This document shows positions 41,584 through 54,695 of a stretch of 64,000 nt of DNA, in pieces. The first letter of the stretch is position 1, and the number at the start of each line of letters is the position of its first letter. Origin of the DNA: Undaria pinnatifida (Eukaryota > Sar > Phaeophyceae > Laminariales > Alariaceae); contig JABAKD010000015.1 in NCBI GenBank assembly GCA_012845835.1, positions 11,561,845 through 11,625,844 on the forward strand, in the 5' to 3' direction. The notes below the pieces were generated by a model, which worked only from the letters and a program-made list of their open reading frames with translations, searched no databases and was not told the origin of the DNA. Made by a program: the position numbers and the translations under genes.

Positions 41584-44500
41584 GTGAGAGAGATAGAGCA
41601 CAGAACAAGTAGATACATATCATAGTAGGAAACGAAAATATTGACCCAGGCTGGGCTTCTTTTGGGAGGCTGGGTTACTTCAGTACAAGGGCTCCCCGGA
41701 TTTATTAAATTCCGGTAAATATCGGCCTTCCTTTCTTATTGCATACTATGCTTTGCTCATTACAATCAATATTTGTCCCTGTCTTTATGAACTTTTAAAA
41801 CACAATATTTCTAAGTACCCAAAACAACAACACCTAGAACAACACGCTGCTGCTGTGCTGCACCACAAAACGACCGCAGGTTCTTCATCATCCAGGCCAT
41901 TCGCGAACCCCCCCGCAGTAAGAAGGCCAAAGCTGCCGGAGGCAAGACGCCAGCTGCGTCCTCCAAGGAGCAGGTGGGAATACCCCTTACAGAAATCAGG
42001 AGAGGAGAGTAAGGAGAAAATTAATGATGGGGGCAGGCGGAACTACTGTAGCAATCGGAGCAAGTTATTATCGCGTTTGAGCTACTGCTGTAGCGATCGG
42101 ATTGCTCTATTCCCGAAGTTGACGAGCCCCCTCTGTGGCAATGTTTAAACCTAGAAGCACCCCCTCTACTCCTTCGGACGCCTAACGTCATTAGAAACGA
42201 CATACGCCACCACCAGGATAATTCCGACGAAGCCGTGACGGCCAGCGTTAGCTCAACCCCAACTTCTCCCACTGCCCCCCCCCCCTCACCCCTCCTCGTT
42301 TCCCCGCTCTCCCGCCCCCCCCCTTCCCCTGCCCCTGCCCCCCCCCCCTCGTCCCCTCATCCCCTCTCCCCCCCCACCCTGTCCCTTGCTCCGACCCCCG
42401 CTACCCCCTCCACACCCCCCTTCCTCCGCCCCCCCCCCCTCCTCCCGCCCCTCCCCCCCTCCGACTCCCGCCCTCCTCTCCCTCCCCCTCCCCCGCCCCC
42501 GCCCCCGTCCCCTCTTCCCCTCTTCCTCCCCTCTGGCCCCCGCTCTCCCCTCCTTCCCCCTCCCCCCCCCCTCTCCCCTTCCCCCCCCTTCCCTCCCCTG
42601 CCCCCCCCCCCTTTCCCCTCCCCCTTCCCGTTCCCCTCAGTTTTACTTTTTCACACGCTGGGGGCGCACGGGCACTTCTGGGTCGTGCAGTCTGGAAGGG
42701 CCTTTCGATGAGCTGGATGAGGTTTCCGTCCTTTTTGGTAACAAGTTCTTCGACAAGACAGGCAACCGGTGGAACGTGGATGACCACGAGGACCGCTACA
42801 TCGTCCGCTCTGGTACGTTCTTGTTTGTTTAATTGTGACTAGTTTTTGACATCCTTGTGTTTAATTGTTACTAGTTTTTGACATCCTTGTGGGACATCCC
42901 GGGTAAAAAAATTTCGCCAAATTCACTTTTTTTGGTCCGTGTACTTTCCCCTCCGCCCATCTGCACAGGAAGGTGTACCGTTTTTTGTCCATCTGTGCAG
43001 CACAGTGTACCTGTTGTTGTCCGTCTGTAAAACGTATTGTACCGGTTTTTGTTCGTATGTTTAGCACACACCAGTGGTATGTGGGTGACCACGACGACCT
43101 CTACACCGTCCGCGATGGTACGTTCAGTCGCTTGGCCGCGTCGTGTGCTTGATAGGACTGAGTATGTTTTTCAGATTCAACTCATATCTCCGCCTATATA
43201 CATCCAGCACAACCTGTGTCCTTGCTGATAAATCCTAGAGAGACGAGCAGAATGGTCACAAACTACGAGACGGAAGTACATATAGCAAGGTGATTTGGCC
43301 ATTCAATGAATAAACAACAATGAACACTCGGGCAAAGAACAATGCAAACCAGCGCTACACCAGACTATTACAACTAAACGAAAAAAGAAAGTAAAAAAAA
43401 AGATGATCGTAAGAAAGAAGGAAGGAAACGGAGAAAAAAAAAATGGAAACAAGGAGGGAAACAGGACGGCACCAGAAAAGAAAAACACGCACGAGCACAA
43501 CAGCCGCTGTAAGTTGGCTGGAGTTGACGTTTAGCTGTTGGGTGGCGATGTAAGCCAGCAAACTGATTTAGCATTTGTGTTGTGGTAACCCCTCTCTCCC
43601 GTGACGGCGTTATGACTTGTAGCACTTGTCCCCTCTATAGCTGGCAGGCGTTATCGCGTGCCTAAACGAACGGCTCCGCCCCCCCCTTCTGTCAGAAGGT
43701 GTCCGACGGACAGTACTGCAGCATTTGTCAGTATATACACAACTCATTGTGTTACAAACACGCCAATTAGGCACGAAAACGCGGAACTCCTCAAGTTACC
43801 GAACGGAACTATGAATAGCTGTATAATACCTAGCCAACCCAACTAATAACTTGTCGGCGACTTATAGTCAGTGAATTCACGGCAACCAGTGGATGACTAC
43901 GATAGCCACTACATCGCCCACGTTGGTGCGTTGTTGTTTTGTTTTTGCGTCCTCATGGGATGGCCCAGATAAAACAAAATTCCGGCCAATCCACTTTCAC
44001 TCGTGTGCCGGTTTTTATCCGCAAGTACAAAACGGTATACCGTTTATTTTCCGTTTGACACCCCAGTGTACCGGTTGGTGTCCATCTTCACAATGCCGTG
44101 TACCTTTTTTTCCCATCTGTACGACACATTGTACCGATTTTTGTACAACGCAGACTTGGTCTGACCTCAACCTCCAGTTATTTCAAGTCTTACACGTACC
44201 GTGCCTCTTGTGCCAAGCCCCATACCAGGTATATACCAGGTATAAGTTCGGCCCAGGGCTTGGGATAGCTGGTGCGTTTAGCCGTGTCGTGTCATGCCAA
44301 GCTACGTTTGTGATTGAAGTACGAGGTATAGGGATTCAAGTATAGGGCTGTGCGTTCGCTGAGTATACGTCGCAGACCAGTTGCTACTATTGATAGTACA
44401 TGTCTTAGTATTATACTGATGTGCGATTGATAAGGCTGTGCTTGTTGGCTGATTGTAAGAAGCCGACTATTTCTTCTTTTGGCTTAGGCCTCGAGGACGG

Positions 44501-44607
44501 CTACATCGCCCGCGTTTAGCTGCAGGGCTGTGATTGGTTGGTGGGGTGTGATTGGGCTGACTATAAACCGCCGACCACGTCGTGTGGTTTAGATGAACCG
44601 GTATGTT

Positions 44608-44655
<48 letters not shown>

Positions 44656-47600
44656 GCTGTATTTCCCCAACCTGCAGGAAAGTACACGTGTGTCTCTGAC
44701 CCCAACGCGACGAAAGTGGAAGAGGAGACTGGGCAGCATCCTTTGATTCTGCATCGTTTCAAGCAAAGAACAAGAACAAGAAACCCAAGGGAAACGAAAA
44801 AATGATAGAAACTAGGGGAAAACCAAAAATAGGACACCTATCCGATAGAACACCGGACACCCATCCGCGCACTCGCTACTCCCTGCTTATTTCTTGTTTT
44901 GTCATGCATGTTGTTGCTTCATACCCGCCAGGAAAGTACACGTGCCTTCGGCCCAACGCGACAAAGGTGAAGGAGGAGACATGGCAGTACTGGGTCGATG
45001 ACAAGGTGGACGGGAAGGAGGACGGCTGGTATGACTACGACCAGAGCGCCGCAGCGGTTGTGGAGCAGCTCTGCACGGAGTTTCAGACCAACCCCGGCCT
45101 CAGCCAGAGAGTGGTAGCCAGCGGCATGTGAGTGTGTCTATTTTGTGGGGCTCTCCCTGAGGGTGCTGCACCAAGAACCACTCGAAAAAACTCGAACGAT
45201 AAAATAAACGTTCACATTTGTAAAAAAATGTCAGAGGGATGAATTGAGATGAATTGGGATTTCTGCGCGAACGAAGAAAACTATATATACCTGGTATACT
45301 TCGAAGTACGAATTTGTTCATCATAAATTCCCAGAAAAAAATGAAAATTCTGACATTTGAAGCTGTCCGTTTTTCATTTTCTCTTCCATTTTTCTTTCTT
45401 TTTACACGCTGCAAAAAAAAATGTTGTGACAGAACGCTTCCGTATTTGGATAATAATTTCTAGGGTACTTTAAAGAAAAAGGAAGTTGGGAAACAAAGTG
45501 CTTCGTTAAGAATGACCATATGAAAAATTCAGGCCGTGCTGCCTTCCACCCGGACTTGGTTCAGGTACGACCCACCATACCCGTGTGGGGATAGGTCCTC
45601 GGAACTTTGTTCTGCACGCTGTAAAAATCCATTTTGTTAAAAAACGCCTGCGTATGTCGGTGCTAATATCCAACAAAATTGGAAAAATAAATCCTTCCAC
45701 TAAATTCTAATCAAAACCCAGGCTATGCCGCATGTTGGAGGTTGGTCGTCGGGAAAAAAAGGTATGCAATATCCGAGAATCGAACTCGGGTCGCGTGAAT
45801 GGCAATCACGCATTCTACCACTGAACCAATAGTGCATTCGATGTACATGGACCAGCATGCGCCACATATGTACAAAAGTATTTTTTATAATATAAAAATA
45901 AAAATACACTCCAGCTGTGAGATCGAATATTTTGTCGAAACTGCCGGGGTTGCAACGAAGACCACTGATAGGGACAGCTTACGCTATACCTACAATGGGA
46001 TTCGAAGGGTGCGCCAGCTAGCGTTGGGCTGCGAAAGCAACTGAGTTAAATCGACACACGACGCGTATGAAAATACGTGCAAGTGTGGTGAGCCAAAGCT
46101 TTTTTCTTGCACCATCCGCCGGAGGATGACAAAAAAAACAACAACTCATCTTTGCAAGCTGTGTGTGATACTCCGATCGCGCGTTGTGGTTTTGTTGTTG
46201 TTTTCTCACATTAGCTCTTTTTAAAATCTAGAGTCCGTGGTCGCGCAAGGGTGCTGGAGCCCTACGAAGATCCGAAAAACCAAATAAAATAAAAAATCGT
46301 CCGGGATATACTACGCTCTCCCGCCTAAAAACGCACGATACGAAGAAGGCGCACAAGTGAAAAGGTCCAATGTGCAAACTGAACTCACATGGCCGCGGGT
46401 ATCCACTCAACAACAGCATAGAGTTCCGCCGTTCCCACAACTAACCAACTCGCGGCTACAAACTCCAGCGGTTCGGCTGCCTGCACCGTACGAACCGCAC
46501 GGTAATCGTGAGTACAGACGAACGCGCCTGCTGTCTGGAGTGCTGTCAGAGTGAAGCCCCGCGGGCATGCAGTGAAACAAGAGCAATGGAACCAAAAACC
46601 ACAGTAGTACAAATATCAATGATCGCCCCTCCTTCCCGAGTTATTGGACAGGTTGCAGCGCAGCTACGACGCCCGTGCCTGAAGATTAAAATTTGCGGCG
46701 GTTCTTTCCCGTGAAGGGTATACAACTCTTCTACAAACTCTACAAAAATCAGTGACGTAAGTAACATGTCGTACTACTGCCTCGTAAAAATAACCCGCGT
46801 GTATTACGGGTTGTGTGTTTTGTATGTTTTTATATAGGCTATATCTTGTGCATATTGTCTTTCGTTTTTTTGTCCTCCGGTGTATGGGGAATGGGGAAAA
46901 GTAAAGCTCACCACACTTCCACGTATTATCATACGTGTGTGTCGAGTTTTTTTTTTTTTTTTCAACCTCCGGCGGATGGGGCAAAATAAAGCTCAAGCTC
47001 ACCACACTTCGACGTATTTTCATACACGTGGTGTGTCGATTTAACTCAATTGCCTTGGCAATCCAGCGCTAGCTGGCGTGTCCTTCCGTTCCCACTATAG
47101 CGATAGCGTGAGCTGTCCCTATCGGCGGTCCTCGCAATTGTATGCACAATCCAGTGCTACAGCAGTAGTAGCTGGCGTATCCTTCAGTTCCCGCGGTAAA
47201 GCTGTCCCTACCGGTGGTCACCGCTACTGCTACGCGTTTACGTACTTCCATCGTCTTTTTGATTGTTTAGTGCTGATTTCTGACTGTTGATTGTTGATTG
47301 TTGATTGTTGATTGTTGATTGTTGACACCAGCTCGCGTTTGTACCACGAAAGCATACCTCCTGTGCAACCCAGCATCGACCATACATAGCGGTCTACCTG
47401 GGTGAGATACGTTGGGGTTCCACATCCGATATTTTCTCCAATTATAATCGGATAGAAGCAGCTACTGCTGTAGATCTAGTGATTAGATATCGAATCTCAA
47501 GCAGATTATCTGGTCATCCACAGGAAACTCGTCTCGAGGTATATACCCGTGAGATTAGCCATCTAACCCTTGGCAAGATACTGAGAGCTCGTGTTTCCTT

Positions 47601-50600
47601 CACGGGGCTGCCAATCACAGATTGGTACGGTGACTTTATGTTTTTCTCAACAATGCTGCACCATATTGTCGGATGGCAATTATATATTACAATGATAGTA
47701 CAAGGGCTCCGCATGGGCGCCGGCATTCGCCGGCGCCCATGGTTCGGGTAGGGCAGGGCAGCACTTCGACGAAATACGCTGTAGCTGTCCGATTCAATAT
47801 TGAAGTTTAAAGTGATGCCAAGAGTTCAATACGAACATGATATTCTGAAGGTCATCATTTGACAGAAGAAAAACGCCATGCCTGGCATACAACAAAGAAA
47901 GCGAGCATATTCGAAACGCAATTTTGTTGGATGCGCCGCCAAGTAAAAGTCAGCGAGCATCAAAAACAGAAATACCGAAAATTGTGTCGAGAAAACCTGC
48001 TTCGCTTCTAGGCGAAAAGAAAGAGGACTTGGCATCAACAATAAGCCATGGCATAGAATTGTAGAAACCATTCATTTCACGAAGGGAAAAAGGAAGGCGC
48101 CGATTAAGTCCGTAAGAACTTGCCTGCGTCTTCCTGAACAGAGTACAGGACACCAAATAAGAAACAGGGAATTAAGAACCGCACGCTGGCATTGACAGGA
48201 AAACAATACATGCAAGCGCCGTTGTGCTGGACGCCGTGCTGAACGCACTACTCCCAAACAAGAAAACCAGCCCGAGGCAGCCTTTTTCCCTTTTTGGTTG
48301 GGTGACATATACTGCGGTACTCTAACCGGAAAGGCGCCGTTGATGGTTCCTTGGAAAACCCGTCCGGGTTCACCTCCACAATAAACAAGGAACTTTCTTC
48401 TTCTTTCTTTTTGTCCTATGGCGAATGGGGAAAAATACATCTTAAGCTCACCACACTTCATTTCCCTACATACTGTGTCATTCAGGTACGTATTAGTCTA
48501 CCCTGATCCTCATCAACATTATACCACCCCAGGCCATTAGCCGCAGTCCTCCCGCTCTTCCTCCCTTCCCCTCGCGGCTTGGCGGTCCCTCAGGAGTAGT
48601 CTGTATCGATGGACTCTGCGCGAAATCGCGACCTGGGAGGTCACAGATATTATTTGAATAGGCGTTCCAGACATCAACACTGCCTCACACAAGGCAGACA
48701 AAACATTGAACTCACAGCTAACGTGTTTCGGAGAACCTCTAAAAATAGTCTGTAGACCAGCATCAAATCGTAACATTGTCACGTCCAACGTCCCGACTCG
48801 GCGCGAAATACGATAATAAGCCCCCCTGGTTTACTTCCACAATATACGAAGAACTTGCTTACAGACAAGCACTAGTCCCAAAAAAATCCCGTTCCAAGCA
48901 TCTAAACCGCCCCCCAAAAATACGAACCAGCTCAATGACATGTAGATAACTTGCAGGGAAAACGAGCGGGGGGAAAGACGACCACGCAAAGCTCGACATC
49001 GCTCACTCGTTGAAAGCTTTTTTTTAAAGATAGTAGTATCCTCTTTCAGGATGTAATACTGCACCAAAGGGAAGAAACTTGTAAATAATCTTTGCGCTCG
49101 AGAAGAATGTACAGATAAAAGGTAGGGATGCTGTGTGTGGTGATCATATTATACCAAAAGTGCAACATTTTTCTTTCCCCTTCATCCCGACTCGTGTCTT
49201 CCACAACCGTCAGATTTGTCCCCTTGAAGGATATTAAGTTTCCGCGCACAGATTGAGTTGCCCCGCCCATCCCCCCCCCCCCCCCCCCCCCCCGCTCCCT
49301 CTTGTCCAAACCCAGCCCCCCACTGTGGTGGAAAAACGAGTTTAGAAGGAAATAACTCGAGTAGCATTTGTTCAACATTTTTAGTCTACTTCCTCACAAT
49401 GGCGTCGCAGACAGGATGTGAGATTATGAACAGTGAGGTCGCTGGTTCGATTCTCACCATCTTTCCCAGAAAGAGAAGAAAAAAAGAAGAAGATTTTCTC
49501 ACGTTCAAGAACCTGTTGAACTCAACCACTTAAAAACTACGATGAGAGCTATGTATAGGATCATTGCAAGTCACTCGAATACCGAAAAAGTCGCATTGGA
49601 TACTGGGTACCTCATCGGGGTTCCTGACATAATCTGGGAAATATGTCAGGTTTAGTGGGGGAGAATGTGGTGGAAAAACGAGTTCAGAAGGAAATAACTC
49701 GAGTAGCATTTGTTGTTCAACATTTTTAGTCTACTTCCCCACACCACGCTCTTAACAACTCCGCCCTCCCCTCACCGGTTATACAACTTGAAGGATACAC
49801 TTGATAAACTGATGCGTTTCCTTCCACTGCTGTCAGATTTTGTCGCCCTCAAAAACGGGCTTTATAGCTTCCGCGCACAGACTGACTAGCATCACCCCGT
49901 TGACCGTGGTACAAGCTACACTATAATTCCAAGGGGAGTCGCCGACCTATACCCGTGATGAGGACACACAGCCAGTAACACGCGCGATCGGAGTATCACA
50001 CACAGCATGCAAAGATGAGTTTCGACAAAATCTTCGATCTTACGGCTGGAGTGTATTTTTATTTTTAGAATATATTTTCCTCGCACTATCATATTCTCGC
50101 GCTCCCTCCCAGTTGTAACTCAGATTCGGGGTGACATAGCGGGCCCTCCTCCCCCCTCCCCATTGCCGCATGTGCCCTCATTTTTATCGCGATGATGACA
50201 ATTCAACATTTTCTTCCCTCGTCGACTCACGTCGAATTGTACCTACCCACGCTGCTAGGCGCTCTGAGCAGTTGATCCCTGTTTTTTTTTGTTTGCATTT
50301 TTGCAAATAAAGTCGAATAGCATTACGGTCGGAATCGAATTCAAAGCACCATGCTGGTAGTATTCGAGGGTAACCACTGTAGACCACCGGGGCGACCGGC
50401 TCACAATATAGAATAATACAGAATAGGAATTTTTGCGTAGAGATTACATTCCCCAGAAATTGTACGAGGCTATTACGATGCGGTACCACAATAAGGGACC
50501 AATGCCTCGATAGAGGTATACCTCTTTTTGGCGAAAATGGTTTTCTGAATGACGGGACTCTTTAACCTGGGCAAAATCGTCGGAAATTGGACATTTTTTT

Positions 50601-50614
50601 TTGCATGATTGTCG

Positions 50615-50698
<84 letters not shown>

Positions 50699-53600
50699 TT
50701 GTTGTTGTTGTTGTTGTTGTTGTTGCTGTTTTACTCTGGTGTATCACTACGGCTGTAGGATTAGTGTGGTTTTACAAATGCGCCGTCCTGGGCACAACAA
50801 CGAGCCGCCGACGTAAAAGTCAGCTAAACTAATCGAGGCTTTTCCCGCCGCTCGCCCCCTCTAAAAGTACTGCAGAAAAATTTGATAGTGCAAGCAACTC
50901 CCCTCAGATTAACCCAGTGTTGACAGGAGAGCACGCGACAACAGACACTACGGCGTGTTTGCGATTTCCAATTCATGTTTGGGTGGAAAAACATGTTTAT
51001 CTTTAATGCGCAACAGAACCAAACGAACACCAGGAAGGAGACACCGTACAACGATGCGTGCACCATGTCTCAAAATTGTTGGATACATGAACTTGTAGTA
51101 AAGGCCTGGGGCACGGCTGACTGCTCTGCTCCATCCCCCCCCCCCTGCCTTTCCCTTCACCCCCCCCCTCCCCCCCCCCTCCCCCCCCCTCCCCTCCCTT
51201 CCGCTCCCCCCGTCGCCTCCCTTCCTCGTCCCTCGCCCCCCCCCCTCCACTCCTCCCCCCCCCCCCCAAATGCCTACATTAGGTGGATGTACCATGTGGA
51301 CTTGACACAGATGACGCAGACAAACGTAACCCACCCTGGCCGCAAGATCCGGCACATCCGCCGCAACCCGGGCCGCTCCCTGCCCAACACCCCGCCGGGG
51401 TCTGGAGGTGGCGAGGTGGGCGCGGCAGTGTTCTTTGGCTGTATGCGCGTCACAACATCGAAAACTAGCTGTACGTATGTCGAAGGGGTTTCACAACATC
51501 GAAAACTAGCTGTACGTCGTATGTCGAAGGGGTTCCGCAAGGAAGGCGGTCTGATTAGGGCGGTCTCCCGATATAAAAGTATCTTTGAACAGCAGGGGTC
51601 CCTGTATAAGGCGGTCCGAGGAAGGCGGTATCCTGACATAAGGCGGTCGAAATCGCTTCGCTTCTGGCACGACTTGGGAATTGCAGTCACAAAAACCTGG
51701 GAAGATTTAGTGCGGCTCCCCCCAACAAGGCGGTCGTGCTGTTCTGGCACACCGCCGCTTGTACTGGGGGACGCCTACCGTATGATTTTAAACGTATCGC
51801 AAGAGTGTATGGCCGGGGCCACGGTAAGGGGCGGTACCCCCGTTCGCTCTGCCGACTTGAACGTTTTCTACTGAACAATCCGGCTGGCACGTCTAGTCCG
51901 ATCGACGACTATTTTCGACTGGATGGTGCGAGTCGGATCGCTCAGTGGAAAAAGTTTGGGTCGAAAAGCTCTTTTTCGACTGTGTAAGAAGCCCGATTTG
52001 GGGTCCAGTCAAAAAGGCGAAAGCTCTTATTGACTGGACCCTAAATCGGGCTTCTTACACAGTCGAAAAGGAGCCTTTTCGACTCAAACTTTTCCCACTG
52101 AACGATCCGACTCTCACCATCCAGTCGAAAATAGCCGCCGGTTGGACTAGACGTGCCAGCCGGATTGCTCAGTACAAAACGTTTAAGTCGGCAGAGCAAA
52201 CGGGGGCGGATCCGACTTTGCAGCAAGAGTGACTATAGTAGTTTTGTTTTTTTGTTTGTTTTGCTTATCCCTTTTACTATCTTCGATTTTTCTTTCTTCT
52301 TGTCCCTCCCTAGCTAGTCATAACTATGATCCGGGGGTAACTAAGCAGGCTCTTCTCCCCCCTCCCCACTACGGTATGCGCGTTCATTTTTTTCGCGAGA
52401 AGGCTTCAGCCTTTGCTTCCCTCGTCGACTCGCTTTGAATTATAACTATGTCTATGTTTAAATAATACACATACAATACCGTCATAATTATATACGACGC
52501 AAATAAAAAACATCGGAAAAAAATCGAAAAATAGGAACTCACAAACCGGCTGCTGTCGATCTTCCTTACCCCAGGCTAAAAAGGGCAAAGGAAAAGCCGC
52601 CACTCCGACCACGGCGTCCACCGCTTCTACTGCAGAGGTGGACAAGGCGTGTCCTAAGGCCGGCAACAAGGGGGTGTCTGTGTGCTCAGGCCATGACGTG
52701 AAGCTGAACCAAACCAACATCGCGGCGAACAACAACAAGTTTTACATCCTCCAGGTGGGCAGTAGACCAACTTACCTTTTTTTTTTCTTTTATCTTTTTT
52801 TATTTTATGATAGCTATCTCTTTTGTGTTCCAGCTTCTGGATAAGCCGTGGCTCACAGGTGTCGTCCTTTCTCCCACCGACGTACGACGTACCTTCGTTT
52901 TTACCGCGCAGAAGGCTCAGCATTCCCACCATTCGACGATTCTCATCGAAATTTTGTATATCATGGTCACCAAAGAAACGATAGGTTTGGTGTTGCCAAT
53001 CGTAATCGTCTCCGAGTAGTGCGAGCGCTCAGCTGTATGAATAGGCTCACGCTGCGTCAGTGCCGTACGGCTTATTTGCGTTGCATTGGAAGTGTAGTTT
53101 GGACACCCAGTTTGTTATTGCTCGGATTCTGCCTGGTGCTTGATGCTGCCTAGTTTTGCCCGGTGCTGATTTGATTGGTGCTTGATGGTGATTGATGCTG
53201 ATGAGCCCATTATGTTGAGTCAGTAGGGTTAGTTAGGTAGGAGTTGAGTAGGAAAACATATCATAAAAATTAAAATACACTCCAGCTGTGAGATCCAATA
53301 TTTTGTCGAAACTCATCTTTGCAAGCTGTGTGTGATACTACTCCGATCGCGCGTATTACGGGTTGTGCGTCCTCATTAAGGATATAGGTCGGCGACTCCC
53401 CTTGCGACTACAGTGTAGCTATCAGGGTCAACAGGGTGATGTTAGGCAGTCTGTGCGCGGAAACCGGAAACCATATTATACTGTTAGTAGTATTGAAACC
53501 GTCGAACTTCACACCAATGGTAGGAACATATGATACTAGTAATAGTAGCCAAACCCAACCGACCAAAAAATCAGCGAAAAAAATAGGTAAGAGCATACGT

Positions 53601-54624
53601 GTTCCTCCTTTTTTTCGTCTTTCTTTTTTCTTAACTCGCGGATTGGTTGGCCTTGGGGTAAAGCGTTCGTCGGTTTCAATACTACTGTACTACCTTTTTT
53701 TTTATTTTTATCGGGGCTTTTCACGGATCATGTCCCAACTAGCCGATCGTGTCGGGGGGTTCTTACATGCTCGCGGGTCGAGTGGGGTCGAGTCAGGGGG
53801 TGTTTGAAATCTCACGGGACGGGGCGGGTGGGGTCGTGTCGGGTCGGAAGGTTTTCAAATCTCGCGGGTCGGGACGGGTTACCCTGACGAAACCTGACCC
53901 GTGGAAGCACCGCTTTTTTTTTTCCAACCCCAAAGAGTGTGGAAATCTCAAACACCCTTAGTCCTGCCTTATTCTTGATTCTTGATGCTTTGGGTTGTTT
54001 GGATTTTCCTCTTTGTTGTCCGGATGTGCCGCCACGCTCGCCGGAAGCAGTGGCTCGTCTTGTGCCGGTTTGTGCGGGTAGGCGAGATGCTGGTTGATGG
54101 CTGATATTCTGCTTGATTCTGCTTGATGCTTATTGGTTCCTGTTGCTGCTTGATGCTCGATGCTGATTGGTCCCTGATTCTGCTTTGTGGTTGGCGCCTG
54201 ATGCTACCCGCTGCTTGGGTGGTTTTTGCTTAAATTTTCGTTAGATGCGCCGCGACGCCGGTCGACAGGAGCGGTTCGTCTGGTGCCTGATTTCGTGCTT
54301 TCTTCTGATTGGTGCTCAATTCTGGTTGGTTCTTATTTTTGCTGATTGGTCCCTGTTGCTTGCTTGATGCTTGATCCTGATTGGTTCTTGATACTGCTTG
54401 GTTTTTGCGCAATCCTTGATGCTTTATGCTGCGTGGTGTTTCGTTTTGTTGCTGTCAGATGTGCCGCGACGCCGGTCGGAAGGAGTGGTTTGTTTGGTGC
54501 CGGTGGGGCCGGGTGGGCGAGATAGGATCGACTGCGGAGTTGGGTCCATTCAAGGCTGAGGACGACGCGGCAACGGCTTTCGCCAAGAAGTTCAGAGACA
54601 AGACGGGCAACAAGTGGGCGGTAG

Positions 54625-54695
<71 letters not shown>

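Larger units (their letters stand above)
49324..49743 (+). mobile_element. TRIM-like LTR retrotransposon (420 bp, non-coding)
   Basis: Two near-identical direct repeats, 49324-49398 (75 bp) and 49666-49743 (78 bp, one extra GTT), begin TGTGG and end CACA, as LTRs do. A primer-binding-like TGGCGTCGCAGACAGG starts at 49400, two bases after the first LTR. A purine tract GTGGGGGAGAA directly precedes the second. The flanks share a 4-bp CCAC. The interior of about 270 bp has no gene. These are the marks of a terminal-repeat retrotransposon in miniature. Confidence 0.75.
53965..54430 (+). repeat. Degenerate ttgatgctgattgg minisatellite
   Basis: Short units of the types ttgatgct, ctgattggt and tctgcttgatg repeat through PARP intron 6 between the exon 7 fossils. 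Confidence 0.6.

Noticed and set aside
41021-41587. Independent linker-histone (H1) gene
   Set aside because: No globular H1 domain is present, and the frame joins a WGR exon in phase through two good introns. Treated as exon 1 of the PARP gene, with intron retention noted as a possibility.
40443-41623. His/Gln-rich frame (+) and Cys/Gly/Leu-rich frames (-) around the PARP start
   Set aside because: Shadows of the CAA/CAC tract and of the Lys/Ala-rich exon 1.
42235-42832. Long Pro/Ser-rich open frames
   Set aside because: They come from the C-rich tract before exon 3; only the last 172 bases are exon.
44589-44837. Thr- or Val-rich frames near 44.6, 50.6 and 54.6 kb
   Set aside because: Translation of (TTG)n microsatellites.
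52826-52854. Alternative WGR exon (LLDKPWLT after a CAG acceptor)
   Set aside because: A similar sequence at 56256 shows it is part of a repeated segment, and exon 6 joins exon 7 without a gap relative to PARP2.
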